Shown here piece by piece: positions 1 through 8,993 of a stretch of 64,000 bases of DNA. The number at the start of each line of letters is the position of its first letter. The first letter of the stretch is position 1. This DNA comes from Elusimicrobiaceae bacterium. GTDB taxonomy: Bacteria; Elusimicrobiota; Elusimicrobia; Elusimicrobiales; Elusimicrobiaceae. The stretch lies in NCBI GenBank assembly GCA_017528825.1, contig JAFXOI010000001.1, forward strand, positions 124,001-188,000, given 5' to 3'. The translations under genes were made by a program, and so were the position numbers. The notes beneath the pieces are model-generated. The model made no database searches and was not told the DNA's origin. It was given only the letters and a program-made list of their open reading frames with translations.

Positions 1-218
1 CGCCCTCTAAAACAAACAGCCGTGGTTTGCCGTCACGATTGACGGCAAACACTCGGCACCACACTTCCAAGGGATCAGCTCGGACGTGTAGTGCCTAAAA
101 CGACTGTTTTTGGTGTGAATGGGCTGCCTTTCGACAGCGCCCCCTACGGGATTCCAAAAACAGATAAATTTAAGTAAGCCGGATTAGGGCTTTGTTAACT
201 CTTTTCTCCTGTTACTAC
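1..218 (-). ncRNA. Structured RNA copy A, 3' end cut by window edge
   Basis: Read on the minus strand this is one of three copies of a shared fold (others at 38397-38668 and 51380-51655). An extended -10 (TGG-TAATAT, 225-233) sets the 5' end near 218, and GGAG follows at about 206-209. Pairings seen: a small 5' hairpin (about 176-193); P1, 154-163 with 104-113; a GAAA-capped hairpin at 123-138; P4, 55-68 with 82-95, whose loop reads GAGCTGATCCC; P5, 25-34 with 41-50; and the first arm of a CGGCTGTT terminator stem at 16-22. The terminator and the gene behind it lie left of the window. Family and function are unknown; the strand is inferred from G-U wobbles and from the terminators of the other copies. 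Confidence 0.72.
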
Positions 219-366
219 CCCACTATATTACCAAATTTTATGCATCCTTGTTTTTTACGGATTTTTTCCTATACTACTTAATAGGTTCTACTTACCCCGC
301 GGCAAGGAGGCTTATCAAATTTATCTAATTCTGCTTTTATAACTATTCTTTTCCGTCAATTACGCG

Positions 367-416
367 TTGACACAAATAGACAATTAATGATTAAATGTCT
401 ATACGGGATATCCCGT
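367..416 (+). promoter_or_regulatory. hpf operon promoter with perfect palindrome
   Basis: TTGACA at 367-372 and TTAAAT at 391-396 are 18 bases apart. A perfect 14-base palindrome, ACGGGATATCCCGT, lies at 403-416, where the transcript should begin. It is a good operator candidate for the whole hpf-PTS operon. A ribosome site GGAGG at 428-432 serves the ATG at 438. The regulator is not visible. Confidence 0.6.
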
Positions 417-437
417 TGAAATTATGTGGAGGAAGTT

Positions 438-989
438 ATGGAAATTAAAATCACCGCGAAAAACATTAAATTAACGCCTGCTATCAAACAATTCGTACAA
501 GCTCGCGTCAACAAAATTGAAAATTATTTTGACAATGTGGTATGGGCACAAGTTTTGTTGTCCGTAGAGAAAAAAATCAACCAACGAGCCGAAATCATTA
601 TTCACACCGGTGGGAAAGGCACCGTATCTGCTTCTGCCGTGGAAGGAGATTTGTATAAAGCCATTGATTCAGCCGTTACCAAAGCCGAAGCCCAGATGAA
701 GAAAGCCAAAGGCAAATCCAAAGCAAAACGTGCGGCTAAAAGAGCTCCTGTTGTGGAAGAAATGGCCACCTTCAATGACCATATTTTGTTGCCGGCCAAC
801 GATGTGAAGTTTTCCGTCATTAAACAAGTAGAAGTAACCCCGATGAACCCGGAAGATGCCGCCTACGAAATGGAACGTTTAGGATATTCTTTCTGGATGT
901 TCTTAGACGAAGATTCCAAACAAATCAACTTGATTTTCAAACGCTTGGACGGCACTTACGGTTTAATTAAACCTATTAAAAAGAAATAA
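438..989 (+). CDS. hpf: Ribosome hibernation promoting factor, long form
   Basis: 183-aa long-type HPF/RaiA protein. The N-terminal S30AE domain (about 1-95: MEIKITAKNIKLTPAIKQF, then a helix rich in Lys) binds in the 30S decoding channel. The C-terminal domain (about 125-180, including ERLGYSFWMFLD and the conserved DGTYGLI end) dimerises and joins 70S ribosomes into 100S particles. Start ATG 438 is chosen over an in-frame GTG at 426 because GGAGG lies seven bases before it. It is the first gene of an operon with hprK, rapZ and the PTS, which suggests that hibernation and sugar supply are controlled together. Confidence 0.93.
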   Translation: MEIKITAKNIKLTPAIKQFVQARVNKIENYFDNVVWAQVLLSVEKKINQRAEIIIHTGGKGTVSASAVEGDLYKAIDSAVTKAEAQMKKAKGKSKAKRAAKRAPVVEEMATFNDHILLPANDVKFSVIKQVEVTPMNPEDAAYEMERLGYSFWMFLDEDSKQINLIFKRLDGTYGLIKPIKKK

Positions 990-999
990 GAAGGAAGCG

Positions 1000-1959
1000 G
1001 TGCAAAAATTCACAAAATCCATAACCGTTAAAGACTTGCTCCAGATGAAACGCCTTCGTCTGGAGCTGGTCTGTGGTAGACGCTATATTCACCGCAACAT
1101 TTCCACGCCCAACATCAACCGGCCGGGGCTGGCTTTGTGCGGACATATGGATCATTTTTTGCCCAACGCAATTCAGTTATTCGGACCGGAAGAGTACGGC
1201 TTCTGCCGTAAAACGAAACCTAAAATTTTGCAAACCAGCATCGCCCATATGTTGGAAAAAGGGAAAGTGCCTTGCATTATTATGGTGGAAAATCTAAAAA
1301 CAGCTCCCGCCTTGCGCAAGGCCTGTTTGGAAGCGGAAGTCCCCGTATTGAAAACCTCGTTGGATTTGGCTGATTTCGCGGCTGAGATTCGTCGTTTTCT
1401 AGATGAAGAATTAGCGCCTGTTACCCATGTGCACGGTGTACTATTAAATGTAAGCGGAAGCGGTATTTTACTGCGCGGGGAAGCCGGTATCGGCAAAAGC
1501 GAATGTGCCTTGGAACTAATTAAGCGCGGACATATTTTGATTGCAGATGACGTAGTAGAAGTGCAGAAAAGATGGGGACGGTTTTTAATCGGTTCCTGTC
1601 CTGAAATGCTCAAGCACTACATGGAAGTGCGGGGCTTGGGGATTTTAGATATAGATTTACTGTTCGGTATCGGTGCCACCAAAGACGAGGGCGCCATCGA
1701 TATGGAAATTGAACTGGTCCCCCCCACCGAAACAATTGACCGTTTGGGGGTTGAACAGCGCACCACCGAGCTGTTGGGAGTGGAAATTCCCTCGCTGGCC
1801 TTGCCGGTTACTCCGGGGCGCAACTTAGCCGTTTTAATCGAAGTGGCCGCATTAAATCAGCAACTTAAATCCCAAGGCATTTTATCAGCCAAACAGTTTA
1901 GCCAAAAAATGCTAAACCGTATGAAAAAGAAAACGAGGACTCATGCACCAGAAGCGTAA
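1000..1959 (+). CDS. hprK: HPr kinase/phosphorylase
   Basis: 319-aa bifunctional enzyme that phosphorylates and dephosphorylates Ser46 of HPr. The N-terminal HPrK_N domain covers about 1-135. The catalytic domain has Walker A GEAGIGKS at 160-167 and the family signature [16 protein letters not shown] near 208-223. The start is GTG after AAGGAAG. It overlaps rapZ by 17 bases. Its target HPr is encoded downstream in the same operon and keeps Ser46, so the regulatory pair is complete. Confidence 0.95.
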   Translation: MQKFTKSITVKDLLQMKRLRLELVCGRRYIHRNISTPNINRPGLALCGHMDHFLPNAIQLFGPEEYGFCRKTKPKILQTSIAHMLEKGKVPCIIMVENLKTAPALRKACLEAEVPVLKTSLDLADFAAEIRRFLDEELAPVTHVHGVLLNVSGSGILLRGEAGIGKSECALELIKRGHILIADDVVEVQKRWGRFLIGSCPEMLKHYMEVRGLGILDIDLLFGIGATKDEGAIDMEIELVPPTETIDRLGVEQRTTELLGVEIPSLALPVTPGRNLAVLIEVAALNQQLKSQGILSAKQFSQKMLNRMKKKTRTHAPEA

Positions 1960-2797
1960 ACTATTTATTATTACCGGTATGAGCGGAGCCGGCAAATCCC
2001 AAGCTCTTAAGATATTTGGCGATTTGGGATTTTATTGCGTGGACAATTTGCCGTTGGCATTGTTTCCGCAATTTGCTTCTTATGTCATCGAGCATGCCGA
2101 TTTACAACATGTGGCCTTGGGCATTGACGTGCGGGAAGGAGAACGTCTCAAAGAACTGCCCGCCCTGCTCAAACAAACAACCAAAGAAGATTTTGAAGTC
2201 AATGTCATTTTCTTAGATGCCAGCGACGAGTGTTTGATACGCCGTTTTTCGGAAACCAAACATAAACATCCTATTCATAAAAAATTAGCCGCGGCCATTG
2301 CCCATGAGCATGATTTGCTAAAACCCATTAAAATCGCTTCCGATAAAGTCATCGATACAACGGATTTAAAATTAGGGGAACTAAAGGAAAAAATATCTGC
2401 CCTACTGGAACTAAAAAAAGAAGGAGAAATGCAGATTTCCGTAGTGTCTTTCGGGTTCAAAAACGGCATTCCCAAAGATACGGATTTAGTAATGGATGTG
2501 CGGTTTTTGCCCAATCCGTATTATGTGAAGGAATTGAAAAATAAGACCGGCTTAGACAAAGCCGTACAAGACTATATTTTATCGTTTCAACAGACGCAAG
2601 AATTTGCCGATAAATTTGCCGATTTGATTAAATACTTAATTCCGCAATACATTAAGGAAGGGAAAAGTTATTTAACGATTGCCATGGGTTGTACCGGTGG
2701 CAAACACCGCAGCGTTTTTATGGCGCATCAACTGGCCGAAACGTTGCGCAAGCAAGGCTTAAGTGCTTCGGAATTTCACAGGGATATAGAGATTTAA
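1943..2797 (+). CDS. rapZ: RNase adapter / nucleotide-binding protein RapZ
   Basis: 284-aa RapZ/YvcJ-family protein. Walker A GMSGAGKS is at residues 12-19, and the C-terminal RapZ domain carries the conserved GCTGGKHRS motif near 250-258. In enterobacteria RapZ senses UDP-GlcNAc precursors and guides RNase E to sRNAs; in other phyla its role is less clear. The hprK-rapZ-PTS order is a known conserved neighbourhood. Full length; overlaps hprK and ends two bases before the EIIA gene. Confidence 0.93.
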   Translation: MHQKRKLFIITGMSGAGKSQALKIFGDLGFYCVDNLPLALFPQFASYVIEHADLQHVALGIDVREGERLKELPALLKQTTKEDFEVNVIFLDASDECLIRRFSETKHKHPIHKKLAAAIAHEHDLLKPIKIASDKVIDTTDLKLGELKEKISALLELKKEGEMQISVVSFGFKNGIPKDTDLVMDVRFLPNPYYVKELKNKTGLDKAVQDYILSFQQTQEFADKFADLIKYLIPQYIKEGKSYLTIAMGCTGGKHRSVFMAHQLAETLRKQGLSASEFHRDIEI

Positions 2798-2799
2798 CT

Positions 2800-3204
2800 A
2801 TGGTAAAACTTATTTTGGTCACGCACGGCAATTTGGCCGCTGAAATGTTAAATACCGCCGCCCAAATCTTGGGCAAACAAGCTGAAGAGGTGCAAACCTT
2901 ATCCGTCACTACCTCCAGCTCCATTGAGCAAGGCGCCCAAGAACTCAAAACTATGATTGCTCAAGCCGAACAGGGAGTGATTATACTGACCGATATTTTC
3001 GGAGGCAGTGCCACCAATATCGCGCTCAAAGCCGGACAAGATAATCCTCACTGCCACGTGATTACAGGGCTTAATTTGAGTATGCTGCTGACTGCTTTGA
3101 ACAGTCGTAAAAAACTAAATGACAAAGAATTGGCTGAAAAGATTGAATCAGACGGAAAACGAGCCGTCATTAATGCCACCGAATTGTTAATTAAAGGATT
3201 CTAA
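2800..3204 (+). CDS. PTS mannose-family EIIA
   Basis: 134-aa EIIA of the mannose/fructose/sorbose family. The N-terminus KLILVTHGNLA places the phosphorylated histidine at residue 9, and the IFGGSATNIA segment is typical of the fold. It accepts phosphate from HPr-His15 and passes it to the EIIB encoded next. ATG 2800 follows the rapZ stop directly, so translation is probably coupled. The sugar cannot be told from sequence. Confidence 0.9.
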   Translation: MVKLILVTHGNLAAEMLNTAAQILGKQAEEVQTLSVTTSSSIEQGAQELKTMIAQAEQGVIILTDIFGGSATNIALKAGQDNPHCHVITGLNLSMLLTALNSRKKLNDKELAEKIESDGKRAVINATELLIKGF

Positions 3205-3205
3205 T

Positions 3206-3673
3206 ATGGCTATTTTATTTGCCCGCGTGGATGACCGCTTGATTCATGGACAAATCGTCCAAGCGTGGCTACCGGAGCTCAACATTGACGAAGTGGTGAT
3301 TCCGTGTTCCAAGATGCAAGCGCAACGTATCAATAAAAACTTGTTGCGGCTTTCGTTGCCGTTTGAATATGATTTAACTGTTTTATCACCGGATCGTTGC
3401 GTAGCTTATATGACGCAATCACCCAAAAGAACTTTATTGCTTATGGAATCGTTGCAAGATCTGCAACCTTTACTAGAAGATGGTTTGCAAATCAAATCCG
3501 TCAATATCGGTGGCATGCATTTTAAGCCCAATGCTCAAAAATTAGCCGAAAATGTATTCTTGGATGAGCAGGACAAACGAACATTAAAAATATTGCACGA
3601 TTTGGGAATAGAAGTAGAAACAAGAGCGGTCCCCACTTCTAAATCTATTTCCTTAAAAGAGATTTTACAATGA
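3206..3673 (+). CDS. PTS mannose-family EIIB
   Basis: 155-aa EIIB. RVDDRLIHGQIVQAW carries the active-site histidine at residue 14, the family hallmark. It takes phosphate from EIIA and gives it to the sugar during transport through EIIC/EIID. It starts one base after the EIIA stop and overlaps EIIC by four bases (ATGA). Confidence 0.92.
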   Translation: MAILFARVDDRLIHGQIVQAWLPELNIDEVVIPCSKMQAQRINKNLLRLSLPFEYDLTVLSPDRCVAYMTQSPKRTLLLMESLQDLQPLLEDGLQIKSVNIGGMHFKPNAQKLAENVFLDEQDKRTLKILHDLGIEVETRAVPTSKSISLKEILQ

Positions 3674-4278
3674 CCCATGCCACTGCCATTTTACTATGCC
3701 TGTTGGCCTCGCTACTGGAGCTGGATACTACGTATGCTTTTCAAACGTTGCTATCCCGCCCTATCATAGCCGGGCCGATTTTCGGACTGTGTACCGGAGA
3801 CGCCATGGCCGGCTTGCAGGTGGGTATCTTTGCAGAACTGTTATTTTGCGACATTTCCCCCTTGGGCGGAGTAATCCCACCTAGCGGTGTTGTGTTAGTC
3901 ACTATTTCTCTTTTGTTACATGCCATGGGAATTGAACTGTACTTTAGCTTTTTTGTAGGAGTACTGGCCGCCATTTTATATTCCTTCTTAGATGCACTAC
4001 TACGCAAAAGCCGCGTCACGTGGATGGTGTTTGTGGAAAAAAAGATTACCCGCCACCCCAGTGATTTGAAACGCACTATTGCCGGCGCGTTGTTATTATC
4101 CTTTTCCATGACTTTTATTTTTCTGTCTGTATCCATTTGGGCCACTTCTCAAATCATTTTTTGGTTATTTCCTTATTTGACTCCTAAAATTCATTTTGCG
4201 TTTCATTTAGCATACACGGCGGTACCTTGGATTGGGCTGGCTACCTTGATACCGGCGTTTCGGTTTAAGGCGAGGTAA
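3670..4278 (+). CDS. PTS mannose-family EIIC
   Basis: 202-aa hydrophobic protein with about five or six membrane segments. The conserved front region (LLELDTTYAFQTLLSRPII, GLCTGDAMAGLQVGIFAEL) is that of mannose-type EIIC. It is somewhat shorter than typical ManY (about 260 aa). It forms the inner-membrane sugar channel with EIID. Confidence 0.85.
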   Translation: MTHATAILLCLLASLLELDTTYAFQTLLSRPIIAGPIFGLCTGDAMAGLQVGIFAELLFCDISPLGGVIPPSGVVLVTISLLLHAMGIELYFSFFVGVLAAILYSFLDALLRKSRVTWMVFVEKKITRHPSDLKRTIAGALLLSFSMTFIFLSVSIWATSQIIFWLFPYLTPKIHFAFHLAYTAVPWIGLATLIPAFRFKAR

Positions 4279-4280
4279 TT

Positions 4281-5105
4281 ATGAATTTGCGACTCAAACT
4301 GAATTTATTTTTTCGCTCTTTTTTCTTGCAAACCGGCTGGAATTATGCCAAGTATCAAAACTTGGGTTTTGCTTTTGTTATGATGCCCGTGTTGCGCCGT
4401 TTGTATGCTAAAGATGCCGAATCATTACCCACCGTATTGCAACGTTATTTGGATAATTTCAACACGCAACCGGTGATGGCCTCGTTCTGTTTCGGGGCAC
4501 TAGCCAAGCAAGAAGAACAAATTATTCAAGCCAACTCTTTGACCGATTATAAAGAACAAGTATTGGAATGGCAGGGGATCCGGCGGGGGCTTTCCATTAC
4601 AGCCGCCTCTATCGGAGACCGGCTTTTCTGGGGCACCTTAAAACCGCTCACCTTACTCATCGCCTTGTTTGTGTGGATGTTAGCCGGAGTAGATTTTTTG
4701 GAAACGGATTATCTAAACACCCCTTCCACTACGGTAATTCTGTCCGGCAGTTTAGTCGCATTTTTCATTTACAATATCGTGGCGCAATGGGTGCGTTGGC
4801 AAGGGATAGAGCTGGGATATGTTTCAGATAATTCTTCTTGTTTTGGATTAACCCGTTTCGACTGGAACCGCACCATCTATCACGCCAAACGTTTGGGATT
4901 ATATGTGGCAGTCGTACTCCTATTGCTGGGAGTATATCACTATTTCAAACAAGCAGATCTGGTGACCAATGTCCATAGTATAGCCAAAGCAATTTTAGTG
5001 CTGGCTTTTGTCATTATTGCATTTATTACGCGTCGTTTGCGCATCCCCAATGTGTACTTATACTTAACGAGCGTAGTAATTTTCAATTTAGTATGTCTAT
5101 TATAA
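4281..5105 (+). CDS. PTS mannose-family EIID
   Basis: 274-aa EIID: a soluble N-terminal region with the family pattern (FFLQTGWNYAKYQNLGFAF near 14-32) followed by about four membrane segments in the C-terminal half. It pairs with EIIC. Located two bases after EIIC and ten bases before HPr. Confidence 0.87.
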   Translation: MNLRLKLNLFFRSFFLQTGWNYAKYQNLGFAFVMMPVLRRLYAKDAESLPTVLQRYLDNFNTQPVMASFCFGALAKQEEQIIQANSLTDYKEQVLEWQGIRRGLSITAASIGDRLFWGTLKPLTLLIALFVWMLAGVDFLETDYLNTPSTTVILSGSLVAFFIYNIVAQWVRWQGIELGYVSDNSSCFGLTRFDWNRTIYHAKRLGLYVAVVLLLLGVYHYFKQADLVTNVHSIAKAILVLAFVIIAFITRRLRIPNVYLYLTSVVIFNLVCLL

Positions 5106-5115
5106 AGGGGAACGT

Positions 5116-5385
5116 GTGATTACACAAGATATTCAAATTACAAATCGTTTAGGGTTACATGCCCGACCGGCCGCGATGCTGGTACAGACCGCGTCGGATT
5201 TTGACTGTGACATTAAAATCAAAAAAGACACCGTAGAAGTCAATGCTAAAAGTATTATGGGTGTATTGATGTTGGCGGCCGAATACGGCTCTGTCTTGCG
5301 CTTGCAATGCGAGGGCGCTGACGAAAAACAAGCCGCCCAAGCAATTGCGGCTCTGTTTGCCAACAAATTCAACGAGGAGTTTTAA
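5116..5385 (+). CDS. ptsH: Phosphocarrier protein HPr
   Basis: 89-aa HPr. GLHARPAAM gives the EI-phosphorylated His15, and NAKSIMGV gives Ser46, the HprK target. Having both sites, with hprK in the same operon, means that Ser-P control of the PTS is possible here. GTG start with AAGGGGAA upstream. Confidence 0.95.
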   Translation: MITQDIQITNRLGLHARPAAMLVQTASDFDCDIKIKKDTVEVNAKSIMGVLMLAAEYGSVLRLQCEGADEKQAAQAIAALFANKFNEEF

Positions 5386-5387
5386 CG

Positions 5388-7127
5388 ATGTTTGTGATGA
5401 AAGGCATTGCTGCCAGCCCGGGAATAGCCATTGGACCAGCGGTTTTATTACCGACGGCGGATTTTGCCGTTTCAGACCAATATGTAGAGGCTTCTCAAGT
5501 AAAAGCCGAAACCATTAAATTTCAACAAGCATTAGAAAAAACCTTGCAAGATTTAGACGTGAGTGAGCAACAACTGCGTGAAACTGTTGGGCCGGAATAT
5601 GCCCACCTCATGTCCATGCATAAAATGATTTTGCAAGATCCTATGCTCAAAGACGCAACGTTGGCCAAAATAAAACAAGAGCATATGTCTGCCCAAGCGG
5701 CTATTTTTTTAACGCTAAAAGAGTTGGCCTCTTCCTTTGAGAAAATAGAAGATAACTTTTTCCGCGAACGCCGCAACGATATTTTTGACGTAGGCAAGCG
5801 TATCGTGACGTACTTGGCCGGAGATCGCAACTCTTTTTGGACCGCCATTCGCCGTCCCTCTATATTAGTTGCGCACAATTTGTTTCCGTCCGATGCCCTA
5901 AATTTGCGCCAGCACAACATTATAGCCTTCTGTACCGATCAGGGTGGAAAAACCAGCCATACGGCCATTTTGGCCCAAAGTCTGCGCATTTCAGCGGTGG
6001 TAGGGTTGTCCAATGCCGCGCGTCAAGTAAAAAACGGGGATACCGTCATCGCCGATGGTGAAAACGGCTTACTGATTATCAATCCGGATAAATATACTTT
6101 AGCCAGTTATAAGAAAATCCAGCGGGATCTGAAAAAAGCGGAATCTTTACTAAAAACCATCAATCATTTACCCACGGTTACCGCAGACGGCAAGAATTTT
6201 CAACTGATGGTAAACTTCGACCCGCGCACCGACTCTAAAGAAAATAAATCTCTCATTACAGACGGCTTGGGGCTGCTGCGAACGGAATTTTTATACATGA
6301 ACACCCCTAAACCTCCTTCCGAGCAAGAACAATATCAGGTTTATGTGTCCGTGGCCAAGAAATTTGATATGCGTCCGGTAACCATTCGCCTGGCCGATTT
6401 AGGCGCCGATAAGATGCCCGATTTCCCGCTCGATGAGTTTGACAAAGATCACAATCCTTTCATGGGTTGCCGTGGTATTCGCTTATTTCTGAAAAATCCG
6501 GATCTGATGCGCACTCAGTTGCGCGCCATTGTGCGTGCCGCGTGCGAAGTGCCGGCCCAAATTAAAATCATGGTACCTATGGTATCTTCCGTAGAAGAAA
6601 TGCGCCATGTACGCACCGCTTTGAACGAAGCGTTGGCAGAATTGGAGCAAGAAGGATTAAAACCCATTAATAAAATTGCTTTAGGTGCTATGATAGAAGT
6701 GCCTTCGGCGGCTATTGCCTTAGAAGGCATGATTTCGGAAATGGACTTCCTTTCCATCGGCACCAATGATTTAATACAATATCTTATCGCCGTAGATCGC
6801 GTGAACCCCGAAGTGGCGCATATGTATGACCCGTGCCATCCGGCCGTTCTGCGCACTATTCATCAGATTATACAAACCGCCCACCAACGGGGCAAAACCG
6901 TCAGCATTTGCGGAGAAATGGCCTCGGATGAAAAGATGATTCCGATGTTACTGGGATTGGGAACGGATATATTATCTGTGGCGCCGCGTATGTTCCTGCG
7001 CGTAAAAAACCGGATACGCAATTTGAATTTTGAAACTTGTGCTGACAGAGCCCAAGCGGCTTTGTTAGCCGGAAGCAGCGAAGACATTCGCAAATTAATC
7101 GAGCCAAACCAAGATGAAGATTCGTAA
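5388..7127 (+). CDS. ptsI: PTS enzyme I
   Basis: 579-aa phosphoenolpyruvate-protein phosphotransferase. Its phosphohistidine loop GGKTSHTAILAQ puts the active histidine at residue 191. The C-terminal PEP-binding barrel has GLLRTEFLYM, GCRGIRL and ICGEMASD. It starts the phosphate relay EI to HPr to EIIA/EIIB. It follows HPr by two bases and overlaps lepA by 14. Confidence 0.95.
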   Translation: MFVMKGIAASPGIAIGPAVLLPTADFAVSDQYVEASQVKAETIKFQQALEKTLQDLDVSEQQLRETVGPEYAHLMSMHKMILQDPMLKDATLAKIKQEHMSAQAAIFLTLKELASSFEKIEDNFFRERRNDIFDVGKRIVTYLAGDRNSFWTAIRRPSILVAHNLFPSDALNLRQHNIIAFCTDQGGKTSHTAILAQSLRISAVVGLSNAARQVKNGDTVIADGENGLLIINPDKYTLASYKKIQRDLKKAESLLKTINHLPTVTADGKNFQLMVNFDPRTDSKENKSLITDGLGLLRTEFLYMNTPKPPSEQEQYQVYVSVAKKFDMRPVTIRLADLGADKMPDFPLDEFDKDHNPFMGCRGIRLFLKNPDLMRTQLRAIVRAACEVPAQIKIMVPMVSSVEEMRHVRTALNEALAELEQEGLKPINKIALGAMIEVPSAAIALEGMISEMDFLSIGTNDLIQYLIAVDRVNPEVAHMYDPCHPAVLRTIHQIIQTAHQRGKTVSICGEMASDEKMIPMLLGLGTDILSVAPRMFLRVKNRIRNLNFETCADRAQAALLAGSSEDIRKLIEPNQDEDS

Positions 7128-8943
7128 TTTTTCTATTGTAGCCCATATTGATCATGGTAAGACCACCCTCTCGGACCGTATTTTAGAAGATACCGGCACG
7201 GTACCTAAACGCAAAATGCAAGCGCAACTCTTAGACGGAATGGATTTAGAGCGAGAGCGCGGCATCACCATTAAGGCCAAAGCCGTTCGCATTCAATACA
7301 AGGACTATATTTTGAACTTAATTGACACGCCGGGACATGTGGATTTTTCCTACGAAGTGGCACGCTCCTTGCGCGCGTGTGAAGGCGTGCTACTTCTGGT
7401 AGATGCTTCTCAAGGCGTAGAAGCGCAGACCGTGGCGCACGCACATTTGGCACAGAGTTTGGGACTAAAAATTATTCCGGTGATGAATAAGGTGGACTTG
7501 TCCCAATCCGACGCGGATGCTTCCGAAGAGCAACTGTGGGATATTTTAAGAGAGCCCATTGAAGCCGAGCGTGTCAGCGCCAAAACCGGCGCCGGCATTG
7601 AACATTTGTTAGACAGGATTGTTGCCGATATTCCTGCCCCGCAAGGGGACGTACAAGCACCCCTGCGTGCCTTGATTTTTGATTCCTTTTATGACCCGTT
7701 CCGCGGCGTGATTATGTATGTGCGCATGGTAGACGGTAGCGTCAAGGCTGGGCAAACCATTCGTTTTATGGCCACGGGGGCCAGTTACAAAGTGGAAGAA
7801 GTTGGGTTTATGACGCCCAAACAACTCCACAAAGCACCTTCTTTAAGCGCCGGAGAAGTGGGTTATTTAGTAGCCGGCATTAAAGATATTCATCAAGTAA
7901 AAGTGGGCGATACAGTCACTTTAGCCGACCGCCCCGCCCAAACCCCGCTGCCGGGCTATGCTGATGCCAAGCCCGTCGTATTTGCCAGTATTTTTCCGGT
8001 GGAAACGACCGATTTCCCGCTCCTGCGCACCGCGCTTGAAAAATTAAATTTATCCGATTCTTCTTTTCATTACCAAAGTGAAACTTCTAAAGCATTGGGC
8101 TTTGGGTTTCGCTTAGGGTTTATGGGCATTTTGCATATTGAAATCGTCAAAGAACGCTTGGAGCGCGAATTTAATTTATCCTTAATTGCCACCGCGCCAA
8201 ACGTGGTATATCACGTTAAATTTACTCCGCGCAAAAATCATCCGCAGGAACTGGCGGCCTTGCCCGATGCGCCCGATGATCCGGGGTATAAAATTATTGA
8301 TAATCCGGCCAATTTTCCGCCGCACGGAGATATTATTGATATCAAAGAGCCGGTCATTCACATCACCATTGTAACCCCCGTAGAATTTATGGACGGCGTG
8401 ATGACGCTACTCAAAGAAAAACGCGGCACCTTTATGAATATGGACCATTTATCTAATCAGCGCGTGATTATCAAATATGAAATGCCGATGGGTGAAATGG
8501 TCATTGATTTCTACAATAAACTCAAATCCGTTTCTAAAGGATATGCGTCTTTTGATTATGAGGTGGCCGGTTTTAGAAGTGCAGATGTAGTGCTAATGGA
8601 AATTCTGCTACACGGAACGCCGGTGGATGCCTTGTCTGTCGTCGTTCATAAAGACAAAGCACAAACCCAAGGCCGCGCGCTGTGCGCCAAGTTAAAAGAG
8701 CTAATCGGCCGCCAACAATTTGAAGTAGCGGTGCAGGCCGCCATTAACGGAAAAGTGATTGCGCGCGAAACGATACCCGCGTATCGCAAAGACGTCATTG
8801 CCAAATGTTACGGCGGTGATATTACGCGCAAACGCAAACTGCTTGAAAAACAAAAAGAAGGTAAAAAACGAATGAAATCCATCGGCAGTTTGAACATCCC
8901 GCAAGAAGCCTTCGTGGCCATGCTCAAGATTGACGAGGAATAA
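7114..8943 (+). CDS. lepA: Elongation factor 4 (LepA)
   Basis: 609-aa translational GTPase. G1 AHIDHGKTT, G3 DTPGHVDF and G4 NKVDL are intact, followed by domains II, III and V and the LepA-specific C-terminal domain with a Lys-rich tail (KRKLLEKQKEGKKRMKS). Length matches the family. It acts on stalled or mis-translocated ribosomes and ends the operon before a strong terminator. Confidence 0.95.
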   Translation: MKIRNFSIVAHIDHGKTTLSDRILEDTGTVPKRKMQAQLLDGMDLERERGITIKAKAVRIQYKDYILNLIDTPGHVDFSYEVARSLRACEGVLLLVDASQGVEAQTVAHAHLAQSLGLKIIPVMNKVDLSQSDADASEEQLWDILREPIEAERVSAKTGAGIEHLLDRIVADIPAPQGDVQAPLRALIFDSFYDPFRGVIMYVRMVDGSVKAGQTIRFMATGASYKVEEVGFMTPKQLHKAPSLSAGEVGYLVAGIKDIHQVKVGDTVTLADRPAQTPLPGYADAKPVVFASIFPVETTDFPLLRTALEKLNLSDSSFHYQSETSKALGFGFRLGFMGILHIEIVKERLEREFNLSLIATAPNVVYHVKFTPRKNHPQELAALPDAPDDPGYKIIDNPANFPPHGDIIDIKEPVIHITIVTPVEFMDGVMTLLKEKRGTFMNMDHLSNQRVIIKYEMPMGEMVIDFYNKLKSVSKGYASFDYEVAGFRSADVVLMEILLHGTPVDALSVVVHKDKAQTQGRALCAKLKELIGRQQFEVAVQAAINGKVIARETIPAYRKDVIAKCYGGDITRKRKLLEKQKEGKKRMKSIGSLNIPQEAFVAMLKIDEE

Positions 8944-8955
8944 ATCTTATAAACT

Positions 8956-8983
8956 AAAAACCCGCTCTTGTGAGCGGGTTTTT
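8956..8983. terminator. Bidirectional terminator lepA/cysS
   Basis: The hairpin CCCGCTC-TTGT-GAGCGGG is flanked by A5 on the left and T5 on the right. It can end both the rightward lepA operon and the leftward cysS operon. Confidence 0.9.
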
Positions 8984-8993
8984 AAGTATCATT

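Noticed and set aside
1-218. Calling the RNA upstream of hpf the known raiA RNA motif
   Set aside because: It lies next to hpf/raiA, but it reads away from that gene on the other strand, and the two sister copies are not near raiA. I cannot match its motifs to the published consensus from memory; an Rfam search is needed.
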